Shown here piece by piece: positions 1-31,384 of a DNA stretch of 64,000 nucleotides. Within the stretch, counting starts at the first letter, position 1. Every line of letters starts with the position of its first letter. The DNA is taken from the NCBI GenBank assembly GCA_037039925.1, contig JAXRKP010000807.1, positions 124,501-188,500 of the forward strand. The letters are read 5' to 3'. A program made the translations under genes and the position numbers. The notes beneath the pieces were generated by a model. The model saw only the letters and a program-made list of their open reading frames with translations. It was not told the DNA's origin and did no database searches. This stretch comes from Doris montereyensis. Its lineage: Eukaryota; Mollusca; Gastropoda; Nudibranchia; Dorididae.

Positions 1-1238
1 ACATTTTTGTGTTGTGCAAAGTTTGATGAAAAATATCCCGATTGTGTGTGCTGTGAGCATGAGAATGAACATGAGACAAGGGAAGTTGTATTTTATTGGT
101 GAGCGCGGACATTTTTCAACTGAGCGCACCTTTCCTCCCTAATATGCGTACACACACGCACACAGATTAAAGGGAACATTGATTGCATGCTAAAATTATT
201 AAAATGTTTAGTGTCAGGAAGCCATAAAACAGCATTGGAGTGACAAGCACATCCATTTAAAAAATTGATAAGTTAAAACATTTTATAATCACTCTTTAAA
301 TAGAATTTGATCATTTTTACTTTCTTATAATTCTATCAATGCCAAGGAATTTTACTAAAACAATAAATATTATCACCAAAACAGGTACAGAACTAAATGG
401 ACTTTAAAGCATACACAAATATTGAAATGTATTTTATATATAAAATCAAATTGATAAGTTAAATGAATTGTTTGATTATTTTCATTTGTAAAATGTTTTG
501 TCCCTTGTTTTTTTTTCATTTACGGCAAGAGTACCTAATAAAACAACGTTTGTGTCTTCCCAATAGATGTCTTTAGCATGTTCTTTTCGGGTGTGGTGTA
601 CTCAGGTTCTTTAAAAAATTTGTATTTGCAATACACTGGATGGCATCTGGGGAGAAAAAGCAGAGATGTATGTGCAACAACAGGAGATATAACCAATTTC
701 ACAGTCAGTTAATGAAAAGCATTCTAAAATACTTATCAATAATATCCTACATCTTGCTAGGTTTCAAAGAAATAAATACAAACCAAATAATCCATAAAAT
801 GGAAAGATGTTTGTTTAAAGTTAAACTATCAGCAAAATATAAATATTATAATACAACTACTGTATTACATGTTATCATATAGTTTAAGAAAGTAGACAAT
901 TCAAAGCAAGAGCTAAAACTGTGTTTACTGATAATTTCACAAGAAAACAGATATATCAGTTAACTCAAAATTCTTTCAGATGTAAAAAAAATAAAAGTAT
1001 TGTTTGCCCTTTCTTGTCCTCTCTATTTTACTGGAAGACGCAAACTATGATGTTAAAATAAGGATTCAAATTTTAATAAAACCTGTGACCTTTTTGGTCT
1101 TTGTTTTTATGTATCTTTACCATAAAACAATACTCTCTATATGAAATAATCTTAAATGGCTCATTCAATACATCTAAACCGTAATTATTGTCATTTGCCA
1201 ATATAATATGGGAAAAGTTTGAGAAATTATATACATAC
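1..1238. other. intron or flanking sequence, left edge
   Basis: AT-rich sequence downstream of the last visible CFAP92-like donor at 1238. The next exon of that gene was not recognised here. Nothing else supported. Confidence 0.4.
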
Positions 1239-19056
<17,818 letters not shown>

Positions 19057-19940
19057 CTGAAATGATTGTAGCAAGATAAGAGAGGTTACTTTTATGCACA
19101 TCACATATCAGATGACTGCAAAAAATATAAGAAGGAAAGGCTTGAATCAAAGAAATAGACAACCCGCATTCATCATAGAGCTTATTTTTAACAAGCTTAG
19201 ATACACATGCACCAGTAAATAAATAGGTAAATAGATAAATAGAGAGCTAAATCAATAAATGAATAAATAAATAAAATAAATAAGTAAATAAATAAATAAA
19301 TAAATAAATACATAAATAAATAAATAATCAATCAATAAATCAATCAATAAATCAATCAATAAATCAATAAATGAATAAATAGATAAAAAAAATAATAATA
19401 ATGGATGATTAATAATGTGTATACTTTACTCTACAGACTTTAAGACTAACTTATAATCAGTGACTATTAATTCAACACAAAAATCCGAACTATTTATTTC
19501 AATGACTCATAGAGGGCTTTCTTTTTCTTTGTTTTAAAGAATTTTTTTTTTTACAAACATTCAAAAGATTTTGAAATGCAAGAGAAAAGATATGTATATA
19601 TATATATATAAAGAGGTTAAGGTACAGAGAAGCAAAGACAAAGAGACAGACATTCAAAGACGAACAGATAAATGGATAAATAGGCAAACAGACAGTATGA
19701 CCAACGGAAGAAAGAACTTACTAAAAGCACATGGAGTGAGGGAATGAGAGAGCAAACAGGACTTATTACAAAAGGGAAGCTGGATAGGGAAAAAGACACC
19801 TTCAAGTAGATCTACTGGTTGAAAACTAAAAGATGGGCATGAGAGAGGCTGGCACGAAAGCTCCCACCCAAACTCCTTGTTGAAGAAATGGAACGTAGAC
19901 CTTCAACAAGGTTATTCCATATTTATCTGCATGCACATAT

Positions 19941-19996
<56 letters not shown>

Positions 19997-20849
19997 CTCA
20001 TAATGATATATATATATATTTCACTAGCATTGCATTTTATCTCAATTAAACCAAATTTACTGCATCAAGTTCAATCCCTCATGTTTTAAACATGTCTCAT
20101 GTCTAAAATGTTACTTAGCTGGTGTTTTTCCCATTCTTCTTACATTTTAATAATTCTAAACAGTCAAGTTTCCTGTGTCTACAAAAACTACCATCGTATA
20201 TACAATAATAACGGCAAGCTGCTTTCATCTCTCATATTTACCTTGTCTAAAGTGTTATGTAACATTGTAACGGAGCACTCTGGCCCCATCCTGGTGTAGT
20301 GGTCAATCAAGATAGATCTCATCTAAATCAATAGACCTACTTTACGAATTTTTTGAGGGACCAAATGTCAACAAACAAATGTCTCCTTTATGAACAAGTC
20401 CTGCTACCCCTTTATGTCTACATCTATGTTTCACGAAGATCTACCATAGATAACTCGCTCGAAAAGTAGTTGAGAGGAACTTAAAACTTCTAGATCTAAT
20501 GTTCCTGTCCTTAACCTTCAACAAGATCTATATTTAGATTCTGTTGTGGAAAAGGCTATTTCCTACTATTAAACCAAAATTCTTAAATAACATTTACCTT
20601 CGGGAGAATAAAGTATCATACTTTCAACAATGAACAAACTTCAGTAGTTTTCAAGTGTAAAATCCATGTCGCCCATTACTCGTTGTTCAACATGTAGCAA
20701 CCAGGGCGACAAGGGAATAATCTGGGAGCTACTTTGATCTCGTCGAGTAAAAAGCCTTGTGCATCAAAAGGTCCGCAGCATGGGATACGAAAGTAACACA
20801 TGTTATCAAAACTAGATAATACTGTAAAACTGTCAGGCAGTGGGTATAC

Positions 20850-20905
<56 letters not shown>

Positions 20906-21239
20906 GACATGGCGTTCTTGGGTATTTATTGTATTAGTTCTTTTGTTAAATTTAGGATAGCTAATGCTTCATGAATTAATATATTTTAAAAAATAATATT
21001 TTTAAAAAAAGCATCTGTATTGCTTTATTTCGCAAGAACTTAGAAGAACTAAAATGAGAAGTTTCCACACTGTGACTATGTTGAGGTTAAAGAAAATTAT
21101 ACATGTACCGGTACATCTCAAAAGTAGTGTGGACTTGACAAATGTATCAAGGTGGTAGGGATTATCCAACGCCTTTAGAATTTACTTTTTGATTGACATT
21201 TTTACGATAATTAAAAAATATGACTCATACAAGTGGAGG
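19057..21239. other. 5' flank of the CFAP92-like gene; simple repeats
   Basis: Contains an (AATA)n array at about 19215-19400, (TA)n at about 19942-19992 and (ATT)n at about 20850-20906. The promoter and first exon of the CFAP92-like gene should lie here or further right, but no supported exon or core promoter was identified. Confidence 0.4.
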
Positions 21240-23330
21240 TAAATTTCAGATATATAACCCAGTTGTCATCGAAAACATGTTACATAAATAGCATAACGGC
21301 CAAGGACATTACAAACCTTTCTGCATACATGTATAACTGGGACATCAGGGCAGATGAGGGTCAATTTTATGAAGCAGATCGCTTTCAATGCATAAACATG
21401 TCAATATTCCAAGATGTTGTTGGTCCATCGTTGCTTGTTTAGCATCTTTAATTCGTTTTAGATGCGAAAAAGGACCTTTATCTTAAGAGCAGTTCGTAGC
21501 CATTAAAGATAAAATTATGAAATTCATATAGTGTGCATCATTTGAAACATCACCTGGACACTTCCAGTTGGTGCTGTTTTATCAGATCTCTGCTCTTTAT
21601 ATCAGCGTACAAATTGACGAAACCCTCCTAAGTAATCGGAATACAAGTTCTTTGAATACATACCAACAAGTCTTGAAATACCAACATTCATATCTTCATC
21701 AGATCAGACATAGGTCATGTTCAGTCGAAACAACAAACTTCTGCAGCACCACGGGTATGCGTGCATTAGTGCATTTTTCATTTGATCAATGATGACATGA
21801 GGCGTCAGTGGCCGAGCAGTTAAGCTGCCGGACTAGGGATCATGAGGTCCCGAGTTCGAATTCCAGTAAAGCCAGGTTCGACGTTGTGTTCCTTGGGAAA
21901 GACACCACACATTTCCTGGTCCAAATGGGTACAAGTACTAGCTTGAGAGCAAAAGTCTGCGTCAGACTAGCATCCTGGCCAGGATGTGATTATTGTCACC
22001 TGTTCCGCTTAAAGCTATTGAAAACGAGATAAGCTTCGGTTCTATGGGCCCCAAAGGCCTTGAAGAAACTATATATATAATGATGACATAGAAGGTATTG
22101 GCATTAAACTTTTACTGGCCCGACATCCCTTCCACAGCAGCTGTGATATTTCCATCACTGACATGCTTCTAACGCTTAGGTACGCGCCATTTTCAGATTT
22201 GTATGTACTGCTATCACAGCAATCACGTGCCTGATGCTCATAAAAGTCAAACTTCTCCTAATCCAAACATTCATCCAAGAATCAATTTAATCAAAGCTCT
22301 TTAGAAGAGCAATAGCTGTTGTTAATTCAATGGTAGAACTTTGCAGCAACGTGCTACTGCGATTGGACCGTTTCATAATGTCATTCCAAAGTTTACACAC
22401 GAGGACAACTTCAGTGGTGTCCAAGTGTTTGTTTAGTCAATCCATCTTCGTCTTTTTTTCATGTGCTGCTATTCTAAGTAGGATATCCAGGTATGGAGAG
22501 CAGTTTGAAACTGGTGGTACCCTGAAAACTGCTTCTTCTTATGCACCAGCTTGGGCAGACCGTCGAGTATTCGATGAATGTTTTAGAACAAGACATTCAG
22601 GTTGCTCTTAAAATTGTATTGGTAACCAGGACACCCCAACGACGAGTCGATGCTACAAAAGGATGTATACAAGCGCTGTGATAATTTTTTTAAAATAACA
22701 GTGATTCAACGCAACAATCCACATCTGACTGACCAAATAGATTCAAATAATGGGCAGCGCACAGCATAATACTATAGCCCACTAAGCTATTATTGTTTTT
22801 TTAAAGATTTGCTTCACGCTAGTGTCAATACTAGACGGACACATTGCTGGCATTTTGTCTGACCACGGCAATTTCAAACTCAGTGTCCTAATCTAACAAA
22901 TATTGAAGCAGAGTGTCAGCACGACTCTGCTCTGTGTGAATGTATACATTGACGAATGTCAAAAACGCTCCACAGGTGCTTGATCCATCAAATGGACAGC
23001 GAAGATTGATGATTAACTAGCCTGCATGGATAATATCTGGAGTGGATTCCACTGAAACTGAGAAGTCTTTGATAAAACCAATGATTTGAATACCCATCAT
23101 AACAATGAATTCTTTTCAGATAATTTTTGACGTCCGTGATTGACATGAGTACGGAAATGTTGCGACAAAGATGGATCGCATATTGCCCGATCACTTCCAA
23201 GATGCCTAAATAATAATGATCGTTGTCTCCGGAGCCAACAATTTCATTACTGCCTCGAGCACAACGTGACAGACCATTTCCACAGTAGTTGTGCTGCTCA
23301 TCAAGATGAAGAAGAATGCCATTTATGTAC
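21240..23330 (-). pseudogene. decayed hAT transposase, ZMYM1-like
   Basis: Read on the minus strand from right to left, fragments in several frames line up with a hAT-superfamily transposase of the ZMYM1 (DUF4371) type: HYYLGILEVIGQYAIHLCR near 23200, VESTPDIIHAG then ADTLLQYLLD, QNASNVS, HYLNLFGQSDVDCCVESLLF near 22740, LLQSSTIELTTAIALLKSFD near 22310, and a C-terminal dimerisation-like RIKDAKQATMDQQHLGIL and CIESDLLHKID near 21400-21470. Stops and frameshifts are many, so it is dead. A SINE (21800-22078) interrupts it near the C-terminal end. No terminal inverted repeats were found. Confidence 0.68.
21800..22078 (+). mobile_element. SINE family B, full length with target-site duplication
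   Basis: Flanked by an 11-bp direct repeat AATGATGACAT (21788-21798 and 22079-22089). The head GGCCGAGCAGTTAAGCTGCC with GAGTTCGAATTCC is tRNA-like (class II style). The central block has TTCCTTGGGAAAGACAC and ATGGGTACAAG; the 3' end is CCTTGAAGAAACTATATATA. It sits inside the hAT transposase relic. Confidence 0.88.
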
Positions 23331-24439
23331 GTCTACATAAAAATTATAAAGGAAAGCATGTTTGTCATCACCTGATAATTATCTTTTGGTTTTTTTAGTC
23401 TTTGTTTTTTGCGTGTCGTGTGGCCTGAATTTTTGGCTGGCCCTCAGGCATGTGCCTTATTTGCCTAATGGTTAATTCGGTTTTTTGTGCTTTGTGGCTA
23501 AGGAAATTATGATAAAGCAAGTAGCATTGTTGCGTTATAGGCCTTTGAATCTTATAAATTTTAAACAATTTTTTAAAGGAATCCAGAACTAATGATTTAA
23601 AAAAAAATGTGTGTGTCTCTGCGGGGGGGGGGGGGGGGGGTTAAATGCAGGTAAGTTATGGGGCTTAAAATTTATGATTGGACGAAAAAAAAAGCCCTTA
23701 AAAACCTGGTTCGTATAGGCTTAAAATTATTTACAAAACTGATCAATAAGTTTATCCAATTTAATTTTTATTTAAAACGTCTTTTCTTTTTTTCTATGCT
23801 AATATAAGCCAGTGATTTTAATATGTCTTGACTCATTGTTGATTGTGGGTATGTTCAAAATTAGTTTAAGATTTCTAAAAGATCTTTCACAACTACCTAT
23901 TAATAAGCAACAGTAAAAATGACAGAGGAACCATCAAGTTCTTGAAGTACATCAGGAACTCCACATTTGATAATCTGCTTCAAAAGTTCGATGGGCGTAG
24001 TGACTCAACAATCCGTTGACCAAAAAGACCGACTGGAGTCAACACTCTCCTGATAAACGTGTGCACCATTAACAGTACCATCATAATGATGCAACTTTTT
24101 TCTTTTAAATCGTGACTATGAACATTGCAAGACAACAAAGCGGTGATATCCAATAACCAACCAAAAATCTCGATCCTTCAACTCTTTCAAACGTTTGAAT
24201 CCTTCTCTACAGCATGTTCGCCAAGCATCCTTTCTCCCTACTTGACTTTCAGCCTCAATAACTCCCCAAAGTTGCTTTTGTGTGCTTGTTTTATTGCTGC
24301 ATTGCATAAGCTCTTTAGAATACTGTGCATCTTTGAAATTTATAAGTCATTTCTCAATTCGCATTTATTGGCCACAGACTGATTCCCTATTCCAACAAAC
24401 AAACTATCTCTGTTCAAAATATTAAACCAAAAGGATCGA
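23331..24439. other. intergenic, weak transposase-like traces
   Basis: Contains a G-tract at about 23622-23640. On the minus strand 23920-24300 shows short coding-like pieces (NFGELLRLKVK, PIELLKQIIKCGVPDVLQEL) that could belong to the same or another hAT relic. Not strong enough to assign. Confidence 0.3.
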
Positions 24440-24624
24440 AATTAAATTATTCTCTCTGACTTTCTCTCTCTAATCTATCAACTATCCCTATCTATCAATC
24501 TATCTTCTATCTATCTATCTATTTTCTCTCTTGTGCTTGCAAATTGCTGCTATCTATCTATCTATCTAAACACATTTCTCTATAATGGTATCTCTTTCTT
24601 AATAGGTAATCTAATCTACATTTA

Positions 24625-24714
<90 letters not shown>

Positions 24715-24931
24715 GCGCTCTCAAAATCCACATGAATGTGCTCTGGGAACTACATGTGGGTTTTGGAGGAGATTTAAACGTTAGAGTAGGCAACAATATA
24801 GAAACATCAAAGTAATAAAGTAAAGAAGGAGGAGAACAGACAGACAACAGGTGATAAACAGACCAAAGTCAAAGACAGAGAGAGAGACTAAGGAAATTTT
24901 TGAAGGGAGAGGAGGAAAGAAGAGGAGAAGA

Positions 24932-24970
<39 letters not shown>

Positions 24971-25047
24971 AAGAAGAAGAAGAAGAAGAAGAAGAAGAAG
25001 AAGAAGAAGAAGAAGAAGAAGAAGAAGAAAGAAAGAAGAAGAAGAAG
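24440..25047 (+). repeat. (ATCT)n, (CT)n, (GA)n and (GAA)n arrays
   Basis: ATCT units at about 24470-24570, a CT run at 24624-24710, then GA and AAG runs at about 24937-25047. Confidence 0.93.
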
Positions 25048-25559
25048 CCAAACAGAATGGTAGAAATCATAGAAACTTAGATCACACGTCTGCTGTTACA
25101 AAGTATTTCTTATAAAATCTACCTAGGATACAGTGAACTAATCCCTGCTTATCCAAAACCAAACTAACTCAGTGACATAAATCCAATATACCTGGCTTGA
25201 CCTGTGACAGACATTGAAACACAAGCTTTGAACTAATAAAGTTTAGGAGATTTAAACATGGGAAATTGGAAGAGCAGCAATAATAGAAACACCAGGAGGG
25301 TAATAGGTAAAGAAGGAGAGACAATAACTTCTCAAATGGAGAGAGACTAATAGATTGTTGCCTAAAGAATAACATGAAAATAGCCAACACCTTTTTTGAT
25401 ATCCACCGAATCAGATACATAAGGTAAATGAGATGGAGGTGTGAAAAGTCAAGGATAGACTACACAATAGTTGGCAGGTCCCTTATTTTTTTACAGTACA
25501 TTGGACGCAAGTAAACAGGGAAGAGAAATATTTAGTGATTATCATAGCAGTTTATGAGA

Positions 25560-27740
25560 ATAAGATTACTCACTGAAGAAAACATACAGAAAAGGAAAGA
25601 AGAAAGCTACTAAACTCAAAATAGAGGAACTAAATAAACCACTAGTAAAACAGATACAACTCTAGGATAAAAGATTTATTAGTAGAAAGGCAGATGGATC
25701 TGAATGATAGCACAATAGAAGAAAAGTGACAAATGTATAAAGAAACACTCCTCAGTTGTACTTAAGATGTCTGTGGTAGGAAACAAATTAAAGGAGATAG
25801 GGAAAGAATAGCATGGTGGAATGAGAATGTCAAGACTAAGATTAAAGAAAAGAAGTATGCCTGGAAGAATACTCGCAAACAATGAGACCAAGAGGATAGA
25901 ATAGATTACGTGAATAAAAGAACTATCGCCAAAGAGCAAGTGAGGAAAGCAAAACAGGAATAGTAGGAAAAGTTTGGACAAAAACTTCAAGAAAGCTATC
26001 AAGGAAATCAAAAGCTGTTCTGGGGGGCAATGACGAGCATGAGAAAGACCAAAGCATGCCCAATACGACAAATTAAGAACGCCAAAGAAGATATGGTGAA
26101 AGAAGACAGCCAAATCATGGAAGCGCTGATAAAGTATTTTCAACAATTACATAATCTCTCCAGAATGTATGAAACAAGGAGTAAAGATCAATTACTAAGA
26201 GTAACAAGTAATCCAGAGGATGTAGATATATCAATGAAAGAAATCCAAACAGTTATAAGAAAAGTGAAATTAGGAAAAGTCCAGGAGCAGATCAGGTTTA
26301 TCCTGAATGAAATGATTAAAAACCAAGGGGAGAGAGAGAGGCAGACAAACTACTACCGTGCAATATGCCAACAAGCACGGAAGTCCCAACAGGTGCCAGA
26401 CGACTGGAAAAAGGGCAGTAGTACCAATACATAAGAAAGGATCACTATAGAGAGGGATAATATTCACTACTTAGCATACCAGGAAAAGTGTATGCCAGGA
26501 TACAGGAAATGAGACTAAGGAAAAGAGTAGAGGATCAGATTGAAAAACACCAGAGTAGATTTAGACCAAGAAGAAGTGTAGAAGTAGAAGACCGCATATT
26601 TACAATTAGACAAATAATAGAAAACATTTATTGAGAAAACATTGACTTACACTTGTGGACTTAGAAAAGGCAATTGACACTGTGAGGAGGGACAGACTAT
26701 GGCATTCCCTAAAAGAGCACAATGTAGAGCAAAAATTAATAGAAGTCATGAAAAGTTGTTACCATAAACCAAAATGTGTAGTGAGTAGCTGAAAATATAT
26801 GCATAATTTGATGTTAGATATATGAGTAAGACGTGTGTTGTATCCTAAATCTTCTTTTATTACGTTTATGGATTCAGTCGAAAAGGTATCCTCAAAAATG
26901 AAAAAAAAATGAATGTAGGTATGTGGAAGCTCAAACCAGTAAATGTATCAATGTTTCCATTTGCTGATGATTTAGTTCTGTTTGGAAAATCAAAAAATGA
27001 CCTTCAGTCGAATATCAACATTATGAACAATGAACTAAATGCAAAGAAAATCAAAAAGTGCAAAGAAAACAAAATAATGCTAGTAACAAAATCTTAAATT
27101 GGTCATGGAGAATTGAGAACAAGTTCACAGCTACAATTACCTAGAAGTAATGATTAACTCAGAGGGAAAACTAAGAAGAGAAGAAATCCGCCAGAGAATC
27201 AAAAGGCAAGTGCAATATATAACCATCTAGGAAAGGTATTTGTAGGTAAACAAGAATTGTCAACAAAAACCAAAATGACAGTATACAACACAGTTTATTC
27301 TACTCTCCTCTATACCAGCGAAACCTGGACCTTAGACAGTATATAATACAGTAGAGTACAGGCAATTGAAATGAAAATATCTAAGAAGAGTAATGGGGAA
27401 AACTAAAATAGACAAAATCAGAAATCAACAATAAGATATCAAACCAAAGCAGATGGCATGAAAACTAAGATAGAAACAAATCAATTGAGATGGTTTGGGC
27501 ATGTACCAAACAGAATCAAATGAAAATATAATAGCTAAATCAGTATACAGTGCTAAAGCCCAAGGTAAAATACCAATAGGCAGACCTCGGAAAGTAGAAG
27601 CATATAAATTTAAGCATAGGAAACAGAAAATGCCAAGGGCATCCTGGAGAAAGATCATCTCTGGCATCTGAATCCATACGTCAAAGGTAGAATGGGACCT
27701 GATAAAGAAAGAAAGACTACTCAGTACGTACATTAATTTT
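25560..27740 (+). pseudogene. decayed LINE (non-LTR retrotransposon) reverse transcriptase
   Basis: Plus-strand fragments in order: an endonuclease/RT linker-like region, WKKGS-type sequence near 26400, a domain around IRQ..ENI, then FPFADDLVLFGKS with the catalytic FADD at about 26960, a KCKENKIMLVTKS segment, and near the end QLRWFGHV (27481-27504) with a GRPRK motif. Frames are broken by stops and indels throughout. Related fragments lie at 43195-43450 (minus) and 50440-50650. Confidence 0.72.
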
Positions 27741-30256
27741 TAATCTGTACCTGTCTTTTCATGATTCGCGGTTCAGGAAATTGACGTCATCAATCTTTGT
27801 GTTCTTTTTCGTGACTTTTGTTTCGAATCTCCAGCGGAAGTAGTGGTTGACTTGCCAAACAAATTTTTGCGAACCGAACTCCGTGTTGAGACTTGAGATT
27901 GGAAACGTTGATCATACCTTCATAGATCTTACCTCTAAGAGCTCACGGACACATATAATAACGATGGGGACATCGTGTTAATTCATCGAGTAATTTTCAA
28001 GGTGGAAATTCCAAAATGTCAAGATCAATACTGTTTGTATCTTATAATCATGCATGTTCTCAGAGTTTTGTTTATATTTTTGTCTAGACAACGAGTAACA
28101 GTGATAATAAATAAAAACGTCTGGATTATTGTAATCAAAATATAAAACGTCGGAATAAACTGATTCAAAGTGGATCACGACTTAATGAAGACTAAAAGCA
28201 TAGTCACCATAGATAAGCTAGATCTACGTTAGGTAGGAGAAAGGGCTACTGCAGCAGTTTGAATTTATTTTTTAATCTGGCAGGTTTCACAAAATGGTCC
28301 ATCCCCATTTCCCTCTTTTGCCAAAATGCGCATGTTATATTTCTTACAAGTGTTATGTACCATATTAAAAAGCTTAGAACCTGAGGATTCCAGATATATG
28401 TCTTTAAGAGATAGCAAAAGACTGTGAGGCAAGTAAATTAGCTTTTTAAAAGTCATGTTTTTCAGTCAATGGGCATTACTGAAAAATTCTAGGTCAATGC
28501 CAGTGGCGGTAATGTTACACAGAACTGCAGGTCCGGTGGCCGAGGTTTCTCTGGCGTTTATTTAGTGACGTAATGCTTGGGCATCTGGTTTGGAGAGTTC
28601 CCTGACTTTTCCCCATTTCTCAATAAGATGTGAAGTCTGTAAGTGTTTCCCGACACCTCGGGCGGGGAGTCCCACGGCCGGTGCCTTACCGTTGATCAGA
28701 TGACTCGGCGTTTCGGATCTTGTGAATGGATGAAAACCGATGCTTTTTGTCCCGATTTTTGTAAAATTCTGTGATTATACGCCTTCATTCTATCCTTATT
28801 ACGTGTTACGGGTTTATCGTGTGTGCCATTTGTGGAAACCGGTACAGTAAACTTCATGACTTATATTATAACGAGTGAGGATGCAATACGTATAGGCCGA
28901 TATTTGCCAATAGAGAGAGAGGAAGGAGGAGAAAAAGAGAGGTGGAGAGAGAGAAAGAAAGGCACCAGCAACAAAACCCTCACCGAAAAGAAAGCGCTTT
29001 TTGATGACAATGGTTCTTTTTCCCCCCGTCGTGGCGCCCCACCCAATTCCATCATCCGCCCCTACCCCCCCCCACTCTCTCCGACTATCTACAGTCACAT
29101 AGAGTGCCCCACTAGACTAGCACAAACTTGTGTCTTTATCGATGGAAATGGTGCACACGGAATACGGGACGGGATGGGAGTGGGGGCTGACAAATCTTGA
29201 ACTCTACTTGAACCTGTACTGTAGTATTATTTTCTCTCTCTCTCGTTTAAATGCGTTTTTAGTAGTATTGTATTGTTATGCGAAGAAGACTGTGCATAGT
29301 GGAGACGTAGGAGTCACTTCACGTTGTAATGGACATCTAAACCTCCCGTATTGCCAATTATCTAGTCTTTATTTATTGACGTAATAAGTCATGAAAGCCT
29401 ATTGATTGCCGGACTTCTTTACATTTAATAAGTTTTACTCACGATAAGCCAAAGCAGGTGTTGTTAATGCAGCCAGATCTAACCTGAACGATCTCCAAAT
29501 CTAACCTGATCACAGTCTCCTTTCTGATGGCCGATCATACGTCTACATTTTGTGCGGCCCTCAGCGGGTAGCCATAAAGGACATCCAAAGACAAAATATT
29601 CATAAAAGCCGACCGGACAATTTAAAAGCAAAAAATTTCATGATTTCCAATAGTCTTACACAAGATGAACTACGAGAAAAGTATTACCGTTATTAGATCC
29701 CAGATCGAAATATTTGTTTTTGTCCGACCGTTAGGTCACGCAGACCGCTAGTAGTCTCATTATATTCTCACTCCCATTTAGAGTTGCCTATGATTTTTTC
29801 GTGTCTTTTACAGGATAAATGGCCGTAGAATAAGTTTTCTTTCAGTCCAGATCATAAAATGGCGCTTCTACGTATCTTTCAACTTTTTTTTCAGCTTTTA
29901 CTGTGTGTTCATTTGTAGACCACAATTGTTGCATAATAACGAAAATCTGAAACCTGCCTCACGTGATCACTGCAAAAGATAAAAAGATTTAGACCTCGCT
30001 AAATTTTCTTTAAACAATTCTCTTTCATGGAATTAAAGAAAACAAAATGAAAGGTCATTGACCTCACCTACCTTAAGGTTATAATGTTTTTTATATCTGC
30101 GATGTCAAAGCTGTACATGGACCAAATGTTAAGAAGATTCATCCATTAGACTTTGAGAAAGATTAATTGAAGAGTTATCATTGGGTCCCATTTTTGTGAA
30201 ACCTGCCATGTGTAAAATTTCAACTGAGACTTAGACTAGATTCTAGATAGATTTAC
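27741..30256. other. intergenic, no gene supported
   Basis: Mixed sequence. 28480-28740 and 28810-29200 are richer in CG; a 125-codon plus frame and two minus frames over 28815-29200 have no recognised homology. A promoter region is possible but unproven. Confidence 0.3.
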
Positions 30257-31376
30257 CGCATAATCACACTTTAGCACCGCCAGGCAGTATCGAACTTGAA
30301 AATAGTTAAACGATACTGTTCGCAGTGTATCCTGACTCACTGAAAAAAGACCGCGATCATGCTCTCTCTCGCCGACTCAGGCCAACTGACCGTGATGTAG
30401 GCTAGCCTACCGTGATACTGATTTCCTCTCCTCTCACTTCTCACTGATCACAAGCCTCCGTGGCCGAGTCTGAAAAAAAGAAAAATTGACATGACCGTTG
30501 GACACTTGTCGGTGCTATCTCTCATCAATCTCGCCACTCCGCGAGGCCTACCCTACCTGTTCTGTGGTCCCATCTACTCTAGGTCTAACTCCGAGAATGA
30601 GACTTGAGATATAATATATACATTTTTCTTATTAGATTTCCATAGCTTATCCTGAGGAGGGAGTGGGGAGGGTGTTCTGCATTAAAAGAAAAAGTGTTCC
30701 TATGTCGATATTTGAATATATTTATACTGCTTTCTTCAAAATAGCTGATCAACGTAATTCTTGTTTCCTGATGCAGGGGAATAATAATAATATTATCATT
30801 TTGCCTTCTTACTGATTCTGTTTCTCAGTTTTATCCTCTTCTTGATAAAAGTGTGGGGGGTTTGCATGACAACAAACAAAACAAACAACATAAACCCCGC
30901 TGTTGTGTTTCCAAGTCGTCTTCCCAAGTCAGTCTTCGCCCTATTATTACTTCTGCTTTAGCACCGCCGCCGTGTATTTCCTACCATTACGCCTATGGTC
31001 AGCGGTGCTAAAGTGGGAGTAATAATAGGGCGGCGACTGGAGAACACACATGTGGGAGTAATGGGAAGATGACTTGAAGCCCCCACTTGCCTGGCCCAAG
31101 TCGTCACCCTATTGTTACTCCCACTTTAGCACCGCTGCAGTGTATTTTTCGCTTCATTTACTATGGTCAGCGGTGCTTAAGTGGGCGTAATAATAGGGCG
31201 ACGACTGGAGAACAACATGCGTAAATGTGAGAGGACCTTCATAGCACATCACGCAACGCTCTGTCGATCGAGGAGCATGAGAGAGGGATATCAGGACCAA
31301 GCCCAGTATCGAGCATAAACTGGATTTGTAATCGTATTAGAGGTGAAATATTGCGGTGCTAAAGTGCGATTATCCC
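30257..31376. mobile_element. non-autonomous DNA transposon with 8-bp target-site duplication
   Basis: Direct repeat AGATTTAC at 30249-30256 and 31377-31384 flanks a 1120-bp unit with terminal inverted repeats: ATAATCACACTTTAGCACCGC (30260-30280) and the complement of GCGGTGCTAAAGTGCGATTAT (31353-31373), one mismatch in 21. An 8-bp duplication fits hAT, P or Merlin type elements. No transposase frame inside. Internally it has two further palindromes built from the same TTTAGCACCGC motif. Confidence 0.82.
30911..31206. repeat. two tandem hairpins inside the DNA transposon
   Basis: Hairpin 1: arms 30937-30966 and 31002-31032, with an outer pair AAGTCGTCTTCCCA and TGGGAAGATGACTT. Hairpin 2: arms about 31099-31135 and 31169-31206. 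Each arm holds CCTATTATTAC or a close variant plus TTTAGCACCGC. Loops are about 35 bp. Confidence 0.85.
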
Positions 31377-31384
31377 AGATTTAC

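Noticed and set aside
21808..22032. 74-codon plus frame with apparent protein character
   Set aside because: It lies wholly within a SINE; the related frame at 34039-34293 is another SINE copy.
28823..29200. 125-codon plus frame and opposing minus frames
   Set aside because: Overlapping frames on both strands, low-complexity stretches, no homology seen.
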